Shown here piece by piece: positions 24,896 through 38,700 of a stretch of DNA of 64,000 bases. A program made the position numbers and the translations under genes. The notes under the pieces were generated by a model, which worked only from the letters and a program-made list of their open reading frames with translations, was not told the origin of the DNA and did no database searches. Positions within the stretch are counted from its first letter, which is position 1. Every line of letters begins with the position of its first letter. Source of the DNA: Gigantopelta aegis (taxonomy: Eukaryota; Mollusca; Gastropoda; Neomphalida; Peltospiridae); assembly GCF_016097555.1 (NCBI RefSeq), contig NC_054707.1, positions 83,674,121-83,738,120 of the forward strand, read 5' to 3'.

Positions 24896-25327
24896 TCAGC
24901 ACAGATCTGTACGGGATGTTGCAGATATAACTGACTCTGATCACAGCCTTCAAGAGAAAGAGCAAATAACTCACCTTGACCTAAACTTCGTCTTAAACGA
25001 AACGAAAAACACTGTTTAAACTAAAAGCAATAATATTAATTAATGTATTCTATTTTATTAAACATTATTTTGTTTGATAACTATAATCGACAAACCTTGA
25101 ATAATACGATTCAGAGAGATCAACACATTCACAATTATCACAATACTTTTAAAATATAGTTATAATCGATGGGAATTTTACTGGTTCAGTATTATTACTG
25201 AAATAAATTGAATTTGAAAAGTGTTTAAATTAAAAGTAATAATATTAATTAATGTATTCTATTTTATTAAATATTATTTTTATAAAATTATTTTCAAATT
25301 ATTGTTTTTTTTTACTCTAGGGTGGTC

Positions 25328-25682
25328 ATGATGGCGTCTTTCCTTAGCTGTTGGACAAACCAGTTTGTATTGATTACCTTAGCAATTCTGGACACACTAA
25401 TCATCGACGTGTCAACAACGGTTACCGCCCCTCCTGGCGCAGGCTCGCTGTTTTCACAGAGAAACGAATTAAACGACTTTGTCGCCCCCGGGCCATCAGT
25501 AGCCGTGTACCCCGGCGTTGGAAGCGCTCAGTACTGTGCGCTGTGGTGTTCCATGGACACCGAATGTCTGTCGTTCTTCTATAACAAACTGACAGCCTCC
25601 TGCGACCTGCGGCACGACATCCTCCCACTAGGCGTGACAGCGGCGTCGAACCCAGGCTCCAGATACTTTGCACTAAATACAA
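25328..25682 (+). CDS. Exon 1 (coding): signal peptide and PAN/apple-like module
   Basis: The reading frame is open from 25322, but the first ATG codons are 25328 and 25331, so translation probably starts at 25328. A pyrimidine-rich acceptor (TTTTTTTTTACTCTAG) ends at 25320, so this is probably the second exon of the mRNA. It encodes the signal peptide, a Pro/Gly/Ser linker and the four-cysteine core CALWCSMDTECLSFFY. The donor A|GTAAGT at 25683 is a strong consensus and leaves phase 1. GC content is clearly higher than in the flanking AT-rich DNA, as expected for selected coding sequence. Confidence 0.8.
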
Positions 25683-28600
25683 GTAAGTGATACTCCAATT
25701 GCTGAATTCATCTTTTTCCTTCGCTTTCTGTCCAAACTGTAGTTATCGTTCGTGTTCTTTTATTCACCTCTTTTCTTCGTCGTCTTAATTGTCAGACTAG
25801 AACAGGACATTATATTGTTGTAACATTAGTATCACCATGGCTAGAGTTCTCCTTGTGATAAAATTGCCAACATACATGCATTAATTAATTAATTAATATA
25901 ATATAATAACTGGCCTATTTCTAGCATACGACGTGTATTTTCAATATGTTATTATATATGTTTTCTTGCTATATTCATCTTATTTTATAATGCATCCTAG
26001 ATAATATACACTTCACATTTCGTTTGACTTAAATGGCAGTTAACGAGTTAAACGTTAATTGTATTATTACCCATATGGTTAGAAATATCTTGGTACATAT
26101 CAATGTGATACGTCCCACTAGAACGCCAAGTAAGACATATCACTTTGACGTCACACGATGACGTCATCGATTGGCGCACTACAACCTTAGAGGAATGTCA
26201 ATTATACGAGTTGGGTGATATAAAGTATGGGTAATAAATAGGATATTAAACTCGCTACCATTTCGTATCATGTTTATGTCCTTCGTAAAATAATTTTCAT
26301 TGTCACTGATTAAAGCTCGTGACAAGTGAAAATTATTTCACTGGGGACATAAACATGATACGAAATGGAAGCTCGTTTAATAGCCTATAATTATAAACGA
26401 GCTTCCATTTCGTATGAACGACGGTTTTGTCGTCAGAGATTTTGTAAATGGTAATGCCCCTTTTAACCATGACATACAACCCATAATGATATTTTATTCG
26501 CTGTAAGCATACAGTTTATAGGCACACACATATACATTATTCATAACATATAGAGGATATTTCATGTTTTTTTGTCAAATATGATTTATATCTCATCAAG
26601 TGAAGTTTGCAATCATATCTTACGAGTTGCGCTTTCAATTTACCTTTATTTTTAAAATGCCAGCAGCAAAATAGTTTCGACTTTCTTACAGTGAAGATAA
26701 CACTTTTTACAGTGACGATAACACATTTTAGAGTGAAATAGTGAAATTTTCACTCTAAAAATGTGTTATCGTCACTGAGTGACTGATAACACTTTTGATT
26801 CACTGATATTTTAAGATATTTCACTAAATGTTATATAACAATTAGATCTATCATAAATTATCTTTTCTCTCAGAAATTGCTCCTAATAGATATTTACATG
26901 GTTTTGTCAGCTGCTTTACGCTATTTATGGACAGTAATTGTATTAGTTTAAAGGAAGATGGTCGTGTATAATAATAATATGGTTCAATATATCTGCCTCT
27001 CAGTGTACTATAAAATGGACAAATAGAGGAATAAAATTTTATTTCTTGACAAGACAAATGTCTAACACGTGACTAGTGTCTAACACGTGACTAGTGTCTA
27101 ACACGTGACTAGTGTCTAACACGTGACTAGTGTCTAACACCAGACAATTGCCTAAAACGTCACTAGTGTCTAACACGTGACTAGTGTCTAACACGAGATA
27201 AGTATCAAACACGTGACTAGTGTCTAACACATGACTAGTGTCTCACACCAGATAAGTGTCTAACACGATACTAGTGTCTAACACGAGATAAGTGTCTAAC
27301 ACGATACTAGTGTCTAACACGAGATAAGTGTCTAACACGATTCTAGTGTCTAACAAGAGATAAGTGTCTAACACGAGATAAGTGTCCAACACGAGACTAG
27401 TGTCTTACACCAGATAAGTGTCTAACACGATAGTAGTGTCTAAAACGAGATAAGTGTCTAACACGATACTAGTGTCTAACACGAGGTAAGTGTCTAACAC
27501 GATACTAGTGTCTAACAAGAGATAAGTGTCTAACACGAGATAAGTGTTTAACACGATACTAGTGTCTAACGCAAGATAAGTGTCTAACACGATACTAGTG
27601 TCTAACACGAGATAAGTGTCTAACACGATACTAGTGTCTAACACGATACTAGTGTCTAACAAGAGATAAGTGTCTAACACGAGATAAGTGTCTAACACGA
27701 TACTAGTGTCTAACACGAGATAAGTGTCCAACACGATACTAGTGTCTAACACGAGACAAGTGTCTAACACGATACTAGTGTCTACCGCGAGACAAGTATC
27801 CAACAAGGGATAAGTGTCTAACACGATAGTAGTGTCTAACACGAGATAAGTGTCTAACATTATACTAGTGTCTAACACGAGATAAGTGTCCAATACGAGA
27901 CAAGTGTCTAACACAATACTAGTGTCTAACACGAGATAAGTGTCTAACACGATTCTAGTGTCTAACACGAGATAAGTGTCCAACACGAGACTAGTGTCTA
28001 ACACCAAATACGTGTCTAACACAATACTAGTGTCTAACACGAGATAAGTGTCTAACAGGATACTAGTGTTTAACACGAGATAAGTGTCTAACACGATACT
28101 AGTGTCTAACAAGACACAAGTGTCCAACACGATACTAGTGTCTAACGCGAGATAAGTGTCTAACACGATATTAGTGTCTAACACGAGATAAGTGTCCAAC
28201 ACGGGACTAGTCTCTAACACGAGATAAGTGTCTAACACGATACTAGTGTCTAACACGAGATAAGTGTCCAACACGATACTAGTGTCTAACACGAGACAAG
28301 TGTCTAACACGATACTAGTGTCTAACGCGAGACAAGTATCCAACAAGGGATAAGTGTCTAACACGATAGTAGTGTCTAACACGAGATAAGTGTCTAACAT
28401 GATACTAGTGTCTAACACGAGATAAGTGTCCAATACGAGACAAGTGTCTAACACAATACTAGTGTCTAACACGAGATAAGTGTCTAACACGATTCTAGTG
28501 TCTAACACGAGATAAGTGTCCAACACGAGACTAGTGTCTAACACCAAATATGTGTCTAACACAATAATAGTGTCTAACACGAGATAAGTGTCTAACACGA

Positions 28601-31600
28601 TACTAGTGTTTAACACAAGATAAGTGTCTAACACGATACTAGTGTCTAACAAGAGACAAGTGTCCAACACGATACTAGTGTCTAACACGAGATAAGTGTC
28701 TAACACGATACTAGTGTCTAACACGAGATAAGTGTCCAACACGAGACTAGTGTCTAACGCGAGATAAGTGTCTAACACTAGATAAGTTTCCAACACGAGA
28801 CTAGTGTCTAACACAAGATAAGTGTCTAACACGATACTAGTGTCTAACACGAGACAAGTATCCAACACGAGATAAGTGTGTAACACGATACTAGTGTCTG
28901 ACAAGAGATAAGTGTGTAACACGATACTAGTGTCTGACAAGAGATAAGTGTCTAACACGAGATAAGTGTCTAACACGAGATAAGTGTCCAACACTAGACT
29001 GATCTCTAACGCGAGATAAATGTCTAACACGATGCTAGTGTCTAACACGAGATAAGTGTCCAACACGAGACTAGTGTCTAAGATAAGTGTCTAACACGAT
29101 ACTAGTGTCTAACACGAGATAAGTGTCCAACACGAGACTAGTGTCTAACGCGAGATAAGTGTCTAACACGATACTAGTGTCTAACACGAGATAAGTGTCC
29201 AAAACGAGACTAGTTTGTAACACGAGATAAGTGTCTAACAAGATACTAGTGTCTAACACGAGATAAGTGTCCAACACTAGACTGATGTCTAACGCGAGAT
29301 AAATGTCTAACACGATGCTAGTGTCTAACACGAGATAAGTGTCCAACACGAGACTAGTGTCTAACACGATACTAGTGTCTAACGCGAGACAAGTATCCAA
29401 CACGGGATAAGTGTCTAACACGATTCTAGTGTCTAACACGAGATAAGTGTCCAACACGAGACTAGTGTCTAACACGAGATAAGTGTCTAACACGATACTA
29501 GTGTTTAACACGAGATAAGTGTCCAACACGATACTAGTGTCTAACAAGAGATAAGTGTCCAACACAATACTAGTGTCTAACACGATATAAGTGTCTAACA
29601 CGAGATAAGTGTCTAACACGATACTAGTGTCTAACGCGAGACAAGTATCCAACACGGGATAAGTGTCTAACACGATAGTAGTGTCAAACACGAGATAAGT
29701 GTCTAACACGATACTAGTGTCTAACACGAGATAAGTGTCCAATACGACACAAGTGTCTAACACGATACTAGTGTTTAACACGAGATAAGTGTCCAACACG
29801 ATACTAGTGTCTAACAAGAGATAAGTGTCCAACACAATACTAGTATCTAACACGAGATAAGTGTCTAACATGAGATAAGTGTCTAACACGATACTAGTGT
29901 CTAACGCGAGACAAGTATCCAACACGGGATAAGTGTCTAACATGATACAAGTGTCTAACACGAGATAAGTGTCCAATACGAGACAAGTGTCTAACACGAT
30001 ACTAGTGTCTAACACGAGATAAGTGTCTAACACGATTCTAGTGTCTAACACGAGACAAGTGTCCAACGCGAGACTAGTGTCTAACACCAAATACGTGTCT
30101 AACACGATACTAGTGTCTAACACGAGATAAGTGTCTAACACGATACTAGTGTTTAACACGAGATAAGTGTCTAACACGATACTAGTGTCTAACAAGAGAT
30201 AAGTGTCCAACACGATACTAGTGTCTGACACGAGATAAGTGTCTAACACGATACTAGTGTCTAACACGAGATAAGTGTCCAATACGAGACAAGTGTCTAA
30301 CACGATACTAGTGTCTAACACGAGATAAGTGTCTAACACGATTCTAGTGTCTAACACGAGATAAGTGTCCAACACGAGACTAGTGTCTAACACCAAATAC
30401 GTGTCTAACACGATACTAGTGTCTAACACGAGATAAGTGTCTAACACGATACTAGTGTTTAACACGATACTAGTGTCTAACGCGAGACAAGTATCCAACA
30501 CGATATAAGTGTCTGACACGATAGTATTGTCTAACACGAGATAAGTGTCTAACACGATACTAGTGTCTAACACGAGATAAGTGTCCAATACGAGACAAGT
30601 GTCTAACACGATACTAGTGTCTAACACGAGATAAGTGTCTAACACGATTCTAGTGTCTAACACGAGATAAGTGTCCAACACGAGACTAGTGTCTACACCA
30701 AATACGTGTCTAACACGATACTAGTGTCTAACACGAGATAAGTGTCTAACACGATACTAGTGTTTAACACGAGATAAGTGTCCAACACGATACTAGTGTC
30801 TAACAAGAGATAAGTGTCTAACACGAGATAAGTGTCTAACACGATACTAGTGTCTAACACGTATCCAACAGATAAGTGTCTAACACGATACTAGTGTCTA
30901 ACACGAGATAAGTGTCCAATACGAGACAAGTGTCTAACACGATACTAGTGTCTAACACGAGATAAGTGTCTAACACGATTCTAGTGTCTAACACGAGATA
31001 AGTGTCCAACACGAGACTAGTGTCTAACACCAAATACGTGTCTAACACGATACTAGTGTCTAACACGAGATAAGTGTCTAACACGATACTAGTGTTTAAC
31101 ACGAGATAAGTGTCTAACACGATACTAGTGTCTAACTAGTGAGAATAAGTGTCCAACACGATACTAGTGTCTAACACGAGAGAAGTGTCTAACACGATAC
31201 TAGTGTCTAACACGAGATAAGTGTCCAACACGATACTAGTGTCTAACACGAGACAAGTGTCTAACACGATACTAGTGTCTAACGCGAGACAAGTATCCAA
31301 CACGGGATAAGTGTCTAACACGATAGTAGTGTCTAACACGAGATAAGTGTCTAACACGATACTAGTGTCTAACACGAGATAAGTGTCCAACACGATACTA
31401 GTGACAAGTGTCTAACACAATACTAGTGTCTAACACGAGATAAGTGTCTAACACGATTCTAGTGTCTAACACGAGATAAGTGTCCAACACGATACTAGTG
31501 TCTAACACGAAATAAGTGTCTAACACGATACTAGTGTCTAACACGAGATAAGTGTCTAACACGATACTAGTGTCTAACACGAGATAAGTGTCCAACACGA

Positions 31601-34600
31601 TACTAGTTTATAACACGAGACAAGTGTCTAACACGATACTAGTGTCTAACGCGAGACAAGTATCCAACAAGGGATAAGTGTCTAACACGATAGTAGTGTC
31701 TAACACGAGATAAGTGTCTAACATGATACTAGTGTCTAACACGAGATAAGTGTCCAATACCAGACAAGTGTCTAACACAATACTAGTGTCTAACACGAGA
31801 TAAGTGTCTAACACGATTCTAGTGTCTAACACGAGATAAGTGTCCAACACGAGACTAGTGTCTAACACCAAATATGTGTCTAACACAATAATAGTGTCTA
31901 ACACGAGATAAGTGTCTAACACGATACTAGTGTTTAACACAAGATAAGTGTCTAACACGATACTAGTGTCTAACAAGAGACAAGTGTCCAACACGATACT
32001 AGTGTCTAACACGAGATAAGTGTCTAACACGATACTAGTGTCTAACACGAGATAAGTGTCCAACACGAGACTAGTGTCTAACGCGAGATAAGTGTCTAAC
32101 ACGATACTAGTGTCTAACACTAGATAAGTTTCCAACACGAGACTAGTGTCTAACACAAGATAAGTGTCTAACACGATACTAGTGTCTAACACGAGACAAG
32201 TATCCAACACGAGATAAGTGTGTAACACGATACTAGTGTCTGACAAGAGATAAGTGTGTAACACGATACTAGTGTCTGACAAGAGATAAGTGTCTAACAC
32301 GAGATAAGTGTCTAACACGATACTAGTGTCTAACACGAGATAAGTGTCCAACACTAGACTGATCTCTAACGCGAGATAAATGTCTAACACGATGCTAGTG
32401 TCTAACACGAGATAAGTGTCCAACACGAGACTAGTGTCTAAGATAAGTGTCTAACACGATACTAGTGTCTAACACGAGATAAGTGTCCAACACGAGACTA
32501 GTGTCTAACGCGAGATAAGTGTCTAACACGATACTAGTGTCTAACACGAGATAAGTGTCCAACACGAGACTAGTTTCTAACACGAGATAAGTGTCTAACA
32601 AGATACTAGTGTCTAACACGAGATAAGTGTCCAACACTAGACTGATGTCTAACGCGAGATAAATGTCTAACACGATGCTAGTGTCTAACACGAGATAAGT
32701 GTCCAACACGAGACTAGTGTCTAAGATAAGTGTCTAACACGATACTAGTGTCTAACACGAGATAAGTGTCCAACACGAGACTAGTGTCTAACGCGAGATA
32801 AGTGTCTAACACGATACTAGTGTTTAACACGAGATAAGTGTCTAACACGATACTAGTGTCTAACAAGAGATAAGTGTCCAACACGATACTAGTGTCTGAC
32901 ACGAGATAAGTGTCTAACACGATACTAGTGTCTAACACGAGATAAGTGTCCAATACGAGACAAGTGTCTAACACGATACTAGTGTCTAACACGAGATAAG
33001 TGTCTAACACGATTCTAGTGTCTAACACGAGTTAAGTGTCCAACACGAGACTAGTGTCTAACACCAAATACGTGTCTAACACGATACTAGTGTCTAACAC
33101 GAGATAAGTGTCTAACACGATACTAGTGTTTAACACGATACTAGTGTCTAACGCGAGACAAGTATCCAACACGATATAAGTGTCTGACACGATAGTATTG
33201 TCTAACACGAGATAAGTGTCTAACACGATACTAGTGTCTAACACGAGATAAGTGTCCAATACGAGACAAGTGTCTAACACGATACTAGTGTCTAACACGA
33301 GATAAGTGTCTAACACGATTCTAGTGTCTAACACGAGATAAGTGTCCAACACGAGACTAGTGTCTACACCAAATACGTGTCTAACACGATACTAGTGTCT
33401 AACACGAGATAAGTGTCTAACACGATACTAGTGTTTAACACGAGATAAGTGTCCAACACGATACTAGTGTCTAACAAGAGATAAGTGTCTAACACAAGAT
33501 AAGTGTCTAACACGATACTAGTGTCTAACGCGAGACAAGTATCCAACACGGGATAAGTGTCTAACACGATACTAGTGTCTAACACGAGATAAGTGTCCAA
33601 TACGAGACAAGTGTCTAACACGATACTAGTGTCTAACACGAGATAAGTGTCTAACACGATTCTAGTGTCTAACACGAGATAAGTGTCCAACACGAGACTA
33701 GTGTCTAACACCAAATACGTGTCTAACACGATACTAGTGTCTAACACGAGATAAGTGTCTAACACGATACTAGTGTTTAACACGAGATAAGTGTCTAACA
33801 CGATACTAGTGTCTAACAAGAAATAAGTGTCCAACACGATACTAGTGTCTAACACGAGATAAGTGTCTAACACGATACTAGTGTCTAACACGAGATAAGT
33901 GTCCAATACGAGACAAGTGTCTAACACGATACTAGTGTCTAACACGAGATAAGTGTCTAACACGATTCTAGTGTCTAACACGAGATAAGTGTCCAACACG
34001 ATACTAGTGTCTAACACGAGATAAGTGTCCAACACAATACTAGTGTCTAACACGAGATAAGTGTCTAACACGATACTAGTGTCTAACACGAGATAAGTGT
34101 CTAACACGATTCTAGTGTCCAACACGAGACTAGTGTCTAACACCAAATACGTGTCTAACACGATACTAGTGTCTAACACGAGATAAGTGTCTAACACGAT
34201 ACTAGTGTTTAACACGAGATAAGTGTCTAACACGATACTAGTGTCTAACAAGAGATAAGTGTCCAACACGATACTAGTGTCTAACACGAGATAAGTGTCT
34301 AACACGATACTAGTGTCTAACACGAGATAAGTGTCCAACACGAGACTAGTGTCTAACGCGAGATAAGTGTCTAACACGATACTAGTGTCTAACACTAGAT
34401 AAGTTTCCAACACGAGACTAGTGTCTAACACGAGATAAGTGTCTAACACGATACTAGTGTCTAACACGAGATAAGTGTCTAACACGATACTAGTGTCTAA
34501 CACGAGACAAGTATCCAACACGAGATAAGTGTCTAACACGATACAAGTGTCTAACACGAGACAAGACTTGTGTTACTATTTAACAGAGCCCAGGAGGATG

Positions 34601-35716
34601 ATGGGAATACCCCTCAAGAAAACAACGAAACGGTCCTCTTCCTAGTTTGGAAGTGGGTTTTTTTTCATCTTGGGAAGACCTTGTATGACTGTACCCTACT
34701 TGTGTTTACTGAGTCTAGTTATTTGGAATGAGTACAGTCTTCCAAGACTTCTCAAGACTTGTTAGTATGGAAACCTCGCCGTGTAGGGGGAGCTATCGGT
34801 CTCGCTCGCCATCACTCCCGTGGGACTAGTTCAAGGAGAGTAATTGTTAGCTCTCCTTATCAGGAGAATCAATATAGTATCAGTATGGTAATACCTTAAA
34901 GGCTTCCCGTAATCTACGTTAGGGAAGCAATTAATCAACCCCTCGACTGGTTTTCACGACGAGGTCGGTCATATCTAAATACATGTAGTTGTCATGTTTT
35001 TATAGTTTATGTTCTAGATGGGGTTTCCCGTTACTACCCTACTACTGCTATTCGGCTTGTAAACATTTAACTTTTAAACTGAATCAGCCGCACTAAGTCT
35101 TGTTCCTCTTTATGTTCTAGATGGGTTTTTCCGTTACTACCCTACTACTGCTATTCGGCTTGTAAACATTTAACTTTTAAACTGAATCAGCCGCACTAAG
35201 TCTTGTTCCTCTTTATGTTCTAGATGGGTTTTTCCGTTACTACCCTACTACTGCTATTCGGCTTGTAAACATTTAACTTTTAAACTGAATCAGCCGCACC
35301 AAGTCTTGTTCCTCTTTATGTGTGGGGCGGGACGTAGCCCAGTGGTAAAGCGCTCGCTTGATACGCGGTCGGTTTGGCATCGATTCCCGTCGGTTGGCCC
35401 ATTGGGCTATTTCTCGTTCCAGTCAGTGCACCACGACTGGTATATCAAAGGCTGTGGTATGTGTTATCTTGTCTGTGGGATGGTGCGTATAAAATATCCT
35501 CTCTATGACTGTGTCAAAATGACCATATGTTTGACATCCAATAGCCGATGATTAATAAATCAATGTGCTCTAGTGGTGTCGTTAAACAAAACAAACCTTT
35601 AAGTATGAAATACACTTCCACATTTCTCTCTCAGCATGTTTACAGTTTCGTTGTTTGTTTTTTCCATTGTATTTCCAACTGTACTTATTCCAGTGAGCTC
35701 TGTTCGGTGCTAGTTG

Positions 35717-35763
<47 letters not shown>

Positions 35764-38700
35764 TTAATCTGTAGTAAATATTTTCATCGGGAGTGGCAGC
35801 CTTCCTATAGAGGAGGCACTAAATAGAGATCCATGGAATCATCCACTATTTTGTCAAATGCCCATTCGACTCTGCATTGTGCAGAGATACGACCCTGGCC
35901 ATGTATTACGATTTTGTCGTTCAGATTAATACAGACAGACATTGAGTATCTTGTTAATTAATAATACAGCATCTTTATATATTTACAGTGTTAAACGCAA
36001 TCTGATTAACATTAGCTCTACTGGTCTACCCGTAGATCTATCAGCATTGCGTGGACTCCCATGTCCAGGTGACCTTTCATCTATAAATAACAATTTAAAT
36101 ATCGATCAATTACACTTCGTCTATTATAGCGTTATTTGGGAGCATACGAATTCTAAAAATATTGGGCGAGACTATTTATGCAATAGGCGAATTTGTTAGT
36201 ATATTTCAACATTAAAAAGCAGTAATAAACTCTGGATTGTATACTAGTATGAACAGATTTAATGGCTATATCATCACGGTTTTGGGGGGTTTTGTCTTGA
36301 AACGAATTTTATATAAAATTTTAAATTGAAATTAGTTTCCGGCATACTTCGTAATTCACCCGAATCATTTCGTATACCCTCGGTATAATCCCGAATGTTT
36401 TCAAATTATTTTCAAATCACTGGATTCCCAGTCTGGAGCTCCACGCGGTAAGACGTGTTTGTTTCGCTTGTGCACACTGGACGTGCTTTCGTGTACTCGA
36501 CTCGGGGATCCTTCATTTCGTTGTTTTTGTCAGCGAAATGAAGTTTTCTACTGGGATGTATGCGGCCATTGGAACTGATTGAACGCTGGAACGCTTCTCG
36601 TTTCGACAGCCTGCACCACCAGGTTGGATTCTTTTTTAGCGAGATTCCTTGCCTCCACGTCATTTCTTCGGCTGACTATGTCAACTCGTTTTTTCGTGAC
36701 TCGTATGACGGCCATTCTGCAGAACGCCACGGTTGTTCGTGTTTAGTATCTACATGTCCGAGCCTGTCCTAGCAGCACTGGATGATTGACTGTCCCACTT
36801 TAAAGTTGAAATAGGAAGCGGGGTCGGCCCCTACTACTCTTTTCTAGACTTTACTTTGTTATATTGTGATACCATCTCGTATCCTTCGGAGTCGGGCCCG
36901 TCCGCACCACTATACCAACCCATGACGACTGGACTATACCCGTCTGATACTCTCTCTCTCGTTCAGACGGATCCGGCTTCTCAAGATCTGTATTTCAGCA
37001 CAGCACTACACCTTCAACGTCTAATGACTGTCAATCTAGGGGGTTTCTTGGCGGGATGCAACCCATCTCGTCCCTATAAGCTGTTCACCCAAACGGCCTT
37101 AACGAGGCCACTCACGTGGACATATAGATCGGACTTTTATGTCAAAATTACTTTCTTTTTTAATATTATTAAATAGTCCGATCCCCTCTTCTTTCTCTTA
37201 TTTATTTTTGGACTGTTCTTCTAAAATGCTCCAAATTATATAACTATTCGGCTGAGCAGTCAATTCTTTTTATTTTTGGCTTGTAACGTTTTATTTAAAA
37301 AAAAAATTAAATTCTATTCTATTCTATTTTTTACTAATTGCTATTTTCAAAATTCTGCCCATTTTGAACTCTATCCGATCGTATCGGAGGCAGGACTCGG
37401 GATGGGCGTGTTCGAAACCCTAGTGGTATATCTATTTATCAAATCACTGGCATGATTTTGCAAGTAAGGTTTTGATTGGTCAAAGGAAAGGTCATCTGGA
37501 CATGACGGGGTGCTGTTAGATCCACAGGTAATAGTAATTAACCAGTGGAGCTAATTTTAATTAGATTTTGTTAAACGTAAACGTATCCTTCCATCACTAC
37601 ACAATATCATTTTTAAAATGCATTTTTTCAATGTTCAATCGTGCATACTTGTTTGCGCTATTTACAACCGAAAGGAAACACTGTAGACTTATAAATGTTT
37701 GTTTCAGAATGCACCGTCCTCCCTACAATTATACCCAACGGGCATCCTCAACCGAACTCCAGCAACTCGGTGTGGACGGTTGGTGACGTCATATCCGTGA
37801 CCTGTGACGCGGCGCGCGTGCTGTATGGCCAGTTACGGTGTGAAGGAGGGAATAAGTGGAATATCCCGGCATGTGGTAACAATTAAACCAACAAACATCA
37901 CTTAAACATTGAGTTCATTGTAATACTGAGTTAACTACAGGTTTTGGAACGAAGGAAGGAAAAAAAAAGAAATGTTTTATTTAACGACGCACTCAACACA
38001 TTTTATTTACGGTTATATGGAGTCAGACATATGGTTAAGGACCACACAGAGTTTGAGAGGAAACCCGCTGTCGCCACTACATGGGCTACTCTTTCCGATT
38101 AGCAGCAAGGGATCTTTTATTTGCGCTTCCCACAGGCAGGATAGCATAGACCATGGCCTTTGTTGAACCAGTTATGGATCACTGGTCGGTGCAAGTGGTT
38201 TACACCTACCCATTGAGCCTTGCGGAGCACTCACTCAGGGTTTGGAGTCTGTATCTAGATTAAAAATCCCATGCCTCGACTGGGATCCGAACCCAGTACC
38301 TACCAACCTGTAGACCGATGGCCTAACCACGACGCCACCGAGGCCGGTCGAAGGAAGGATTACGTCGCACTAGAATGACTTTATAACCCGGCACTTATAT
38401 ACCATAGCGTTTATTCGTCATTATATATGTCCTGAATATATCACATTATTATGTGATAGAATGAGAGAGAGAATGACAGATTGACTGAATGTTTAACGAT
38501 AACCCAGCACAAAATAATAATCGGCAACTGGGTGGACACATAAAGACAGACAGACATGGGTGGATGATTTCTTGGCTACACGTTTATTTTTCTTTCTGCT
38601 AGAGATTCCATCGTGTGCTGCTTTAAAGGCTTGTGACGTCAACGCTGTGGACGAAGAATACTGGCTTTTCCCCGCAATCTTGCAAGGTCAGAAGGTCAAG

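Larger units (their letters stand above)
25683..37707 (+). other. Intron 1 of the PAN-sushi-GON gene (12.0 kb)
   Basis: Bounded by A|GTAAGT and TTTGTTTCAG|A. It contains two hairpins, the 7.5-kb satellite, a 103-bp triplication, a B-type SINE and an interrupted MITE. The 34565-35005 stretch holds nothing recognised. Confidence 0.7.

Noticed and set aside
27405-34557. Minus-strand open frames of up to 553 codons with LDTSIV/LDTYLV repeats
   Set aside because: The 18-bp satellite period keeps one frame open by construction; the frame breaks at several indels and there is no start context, domain or adjacent exon.
27057-34563. CRISPR-like array
   Set aside because: Units are contiguous without unique spacers and the context is a eukaryotic intron.
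36856-37176. 106-codon frame as host exon
   Set aside because: It lies wholly within the 1015-bp insertion and has no recognisable domain or splice borders.
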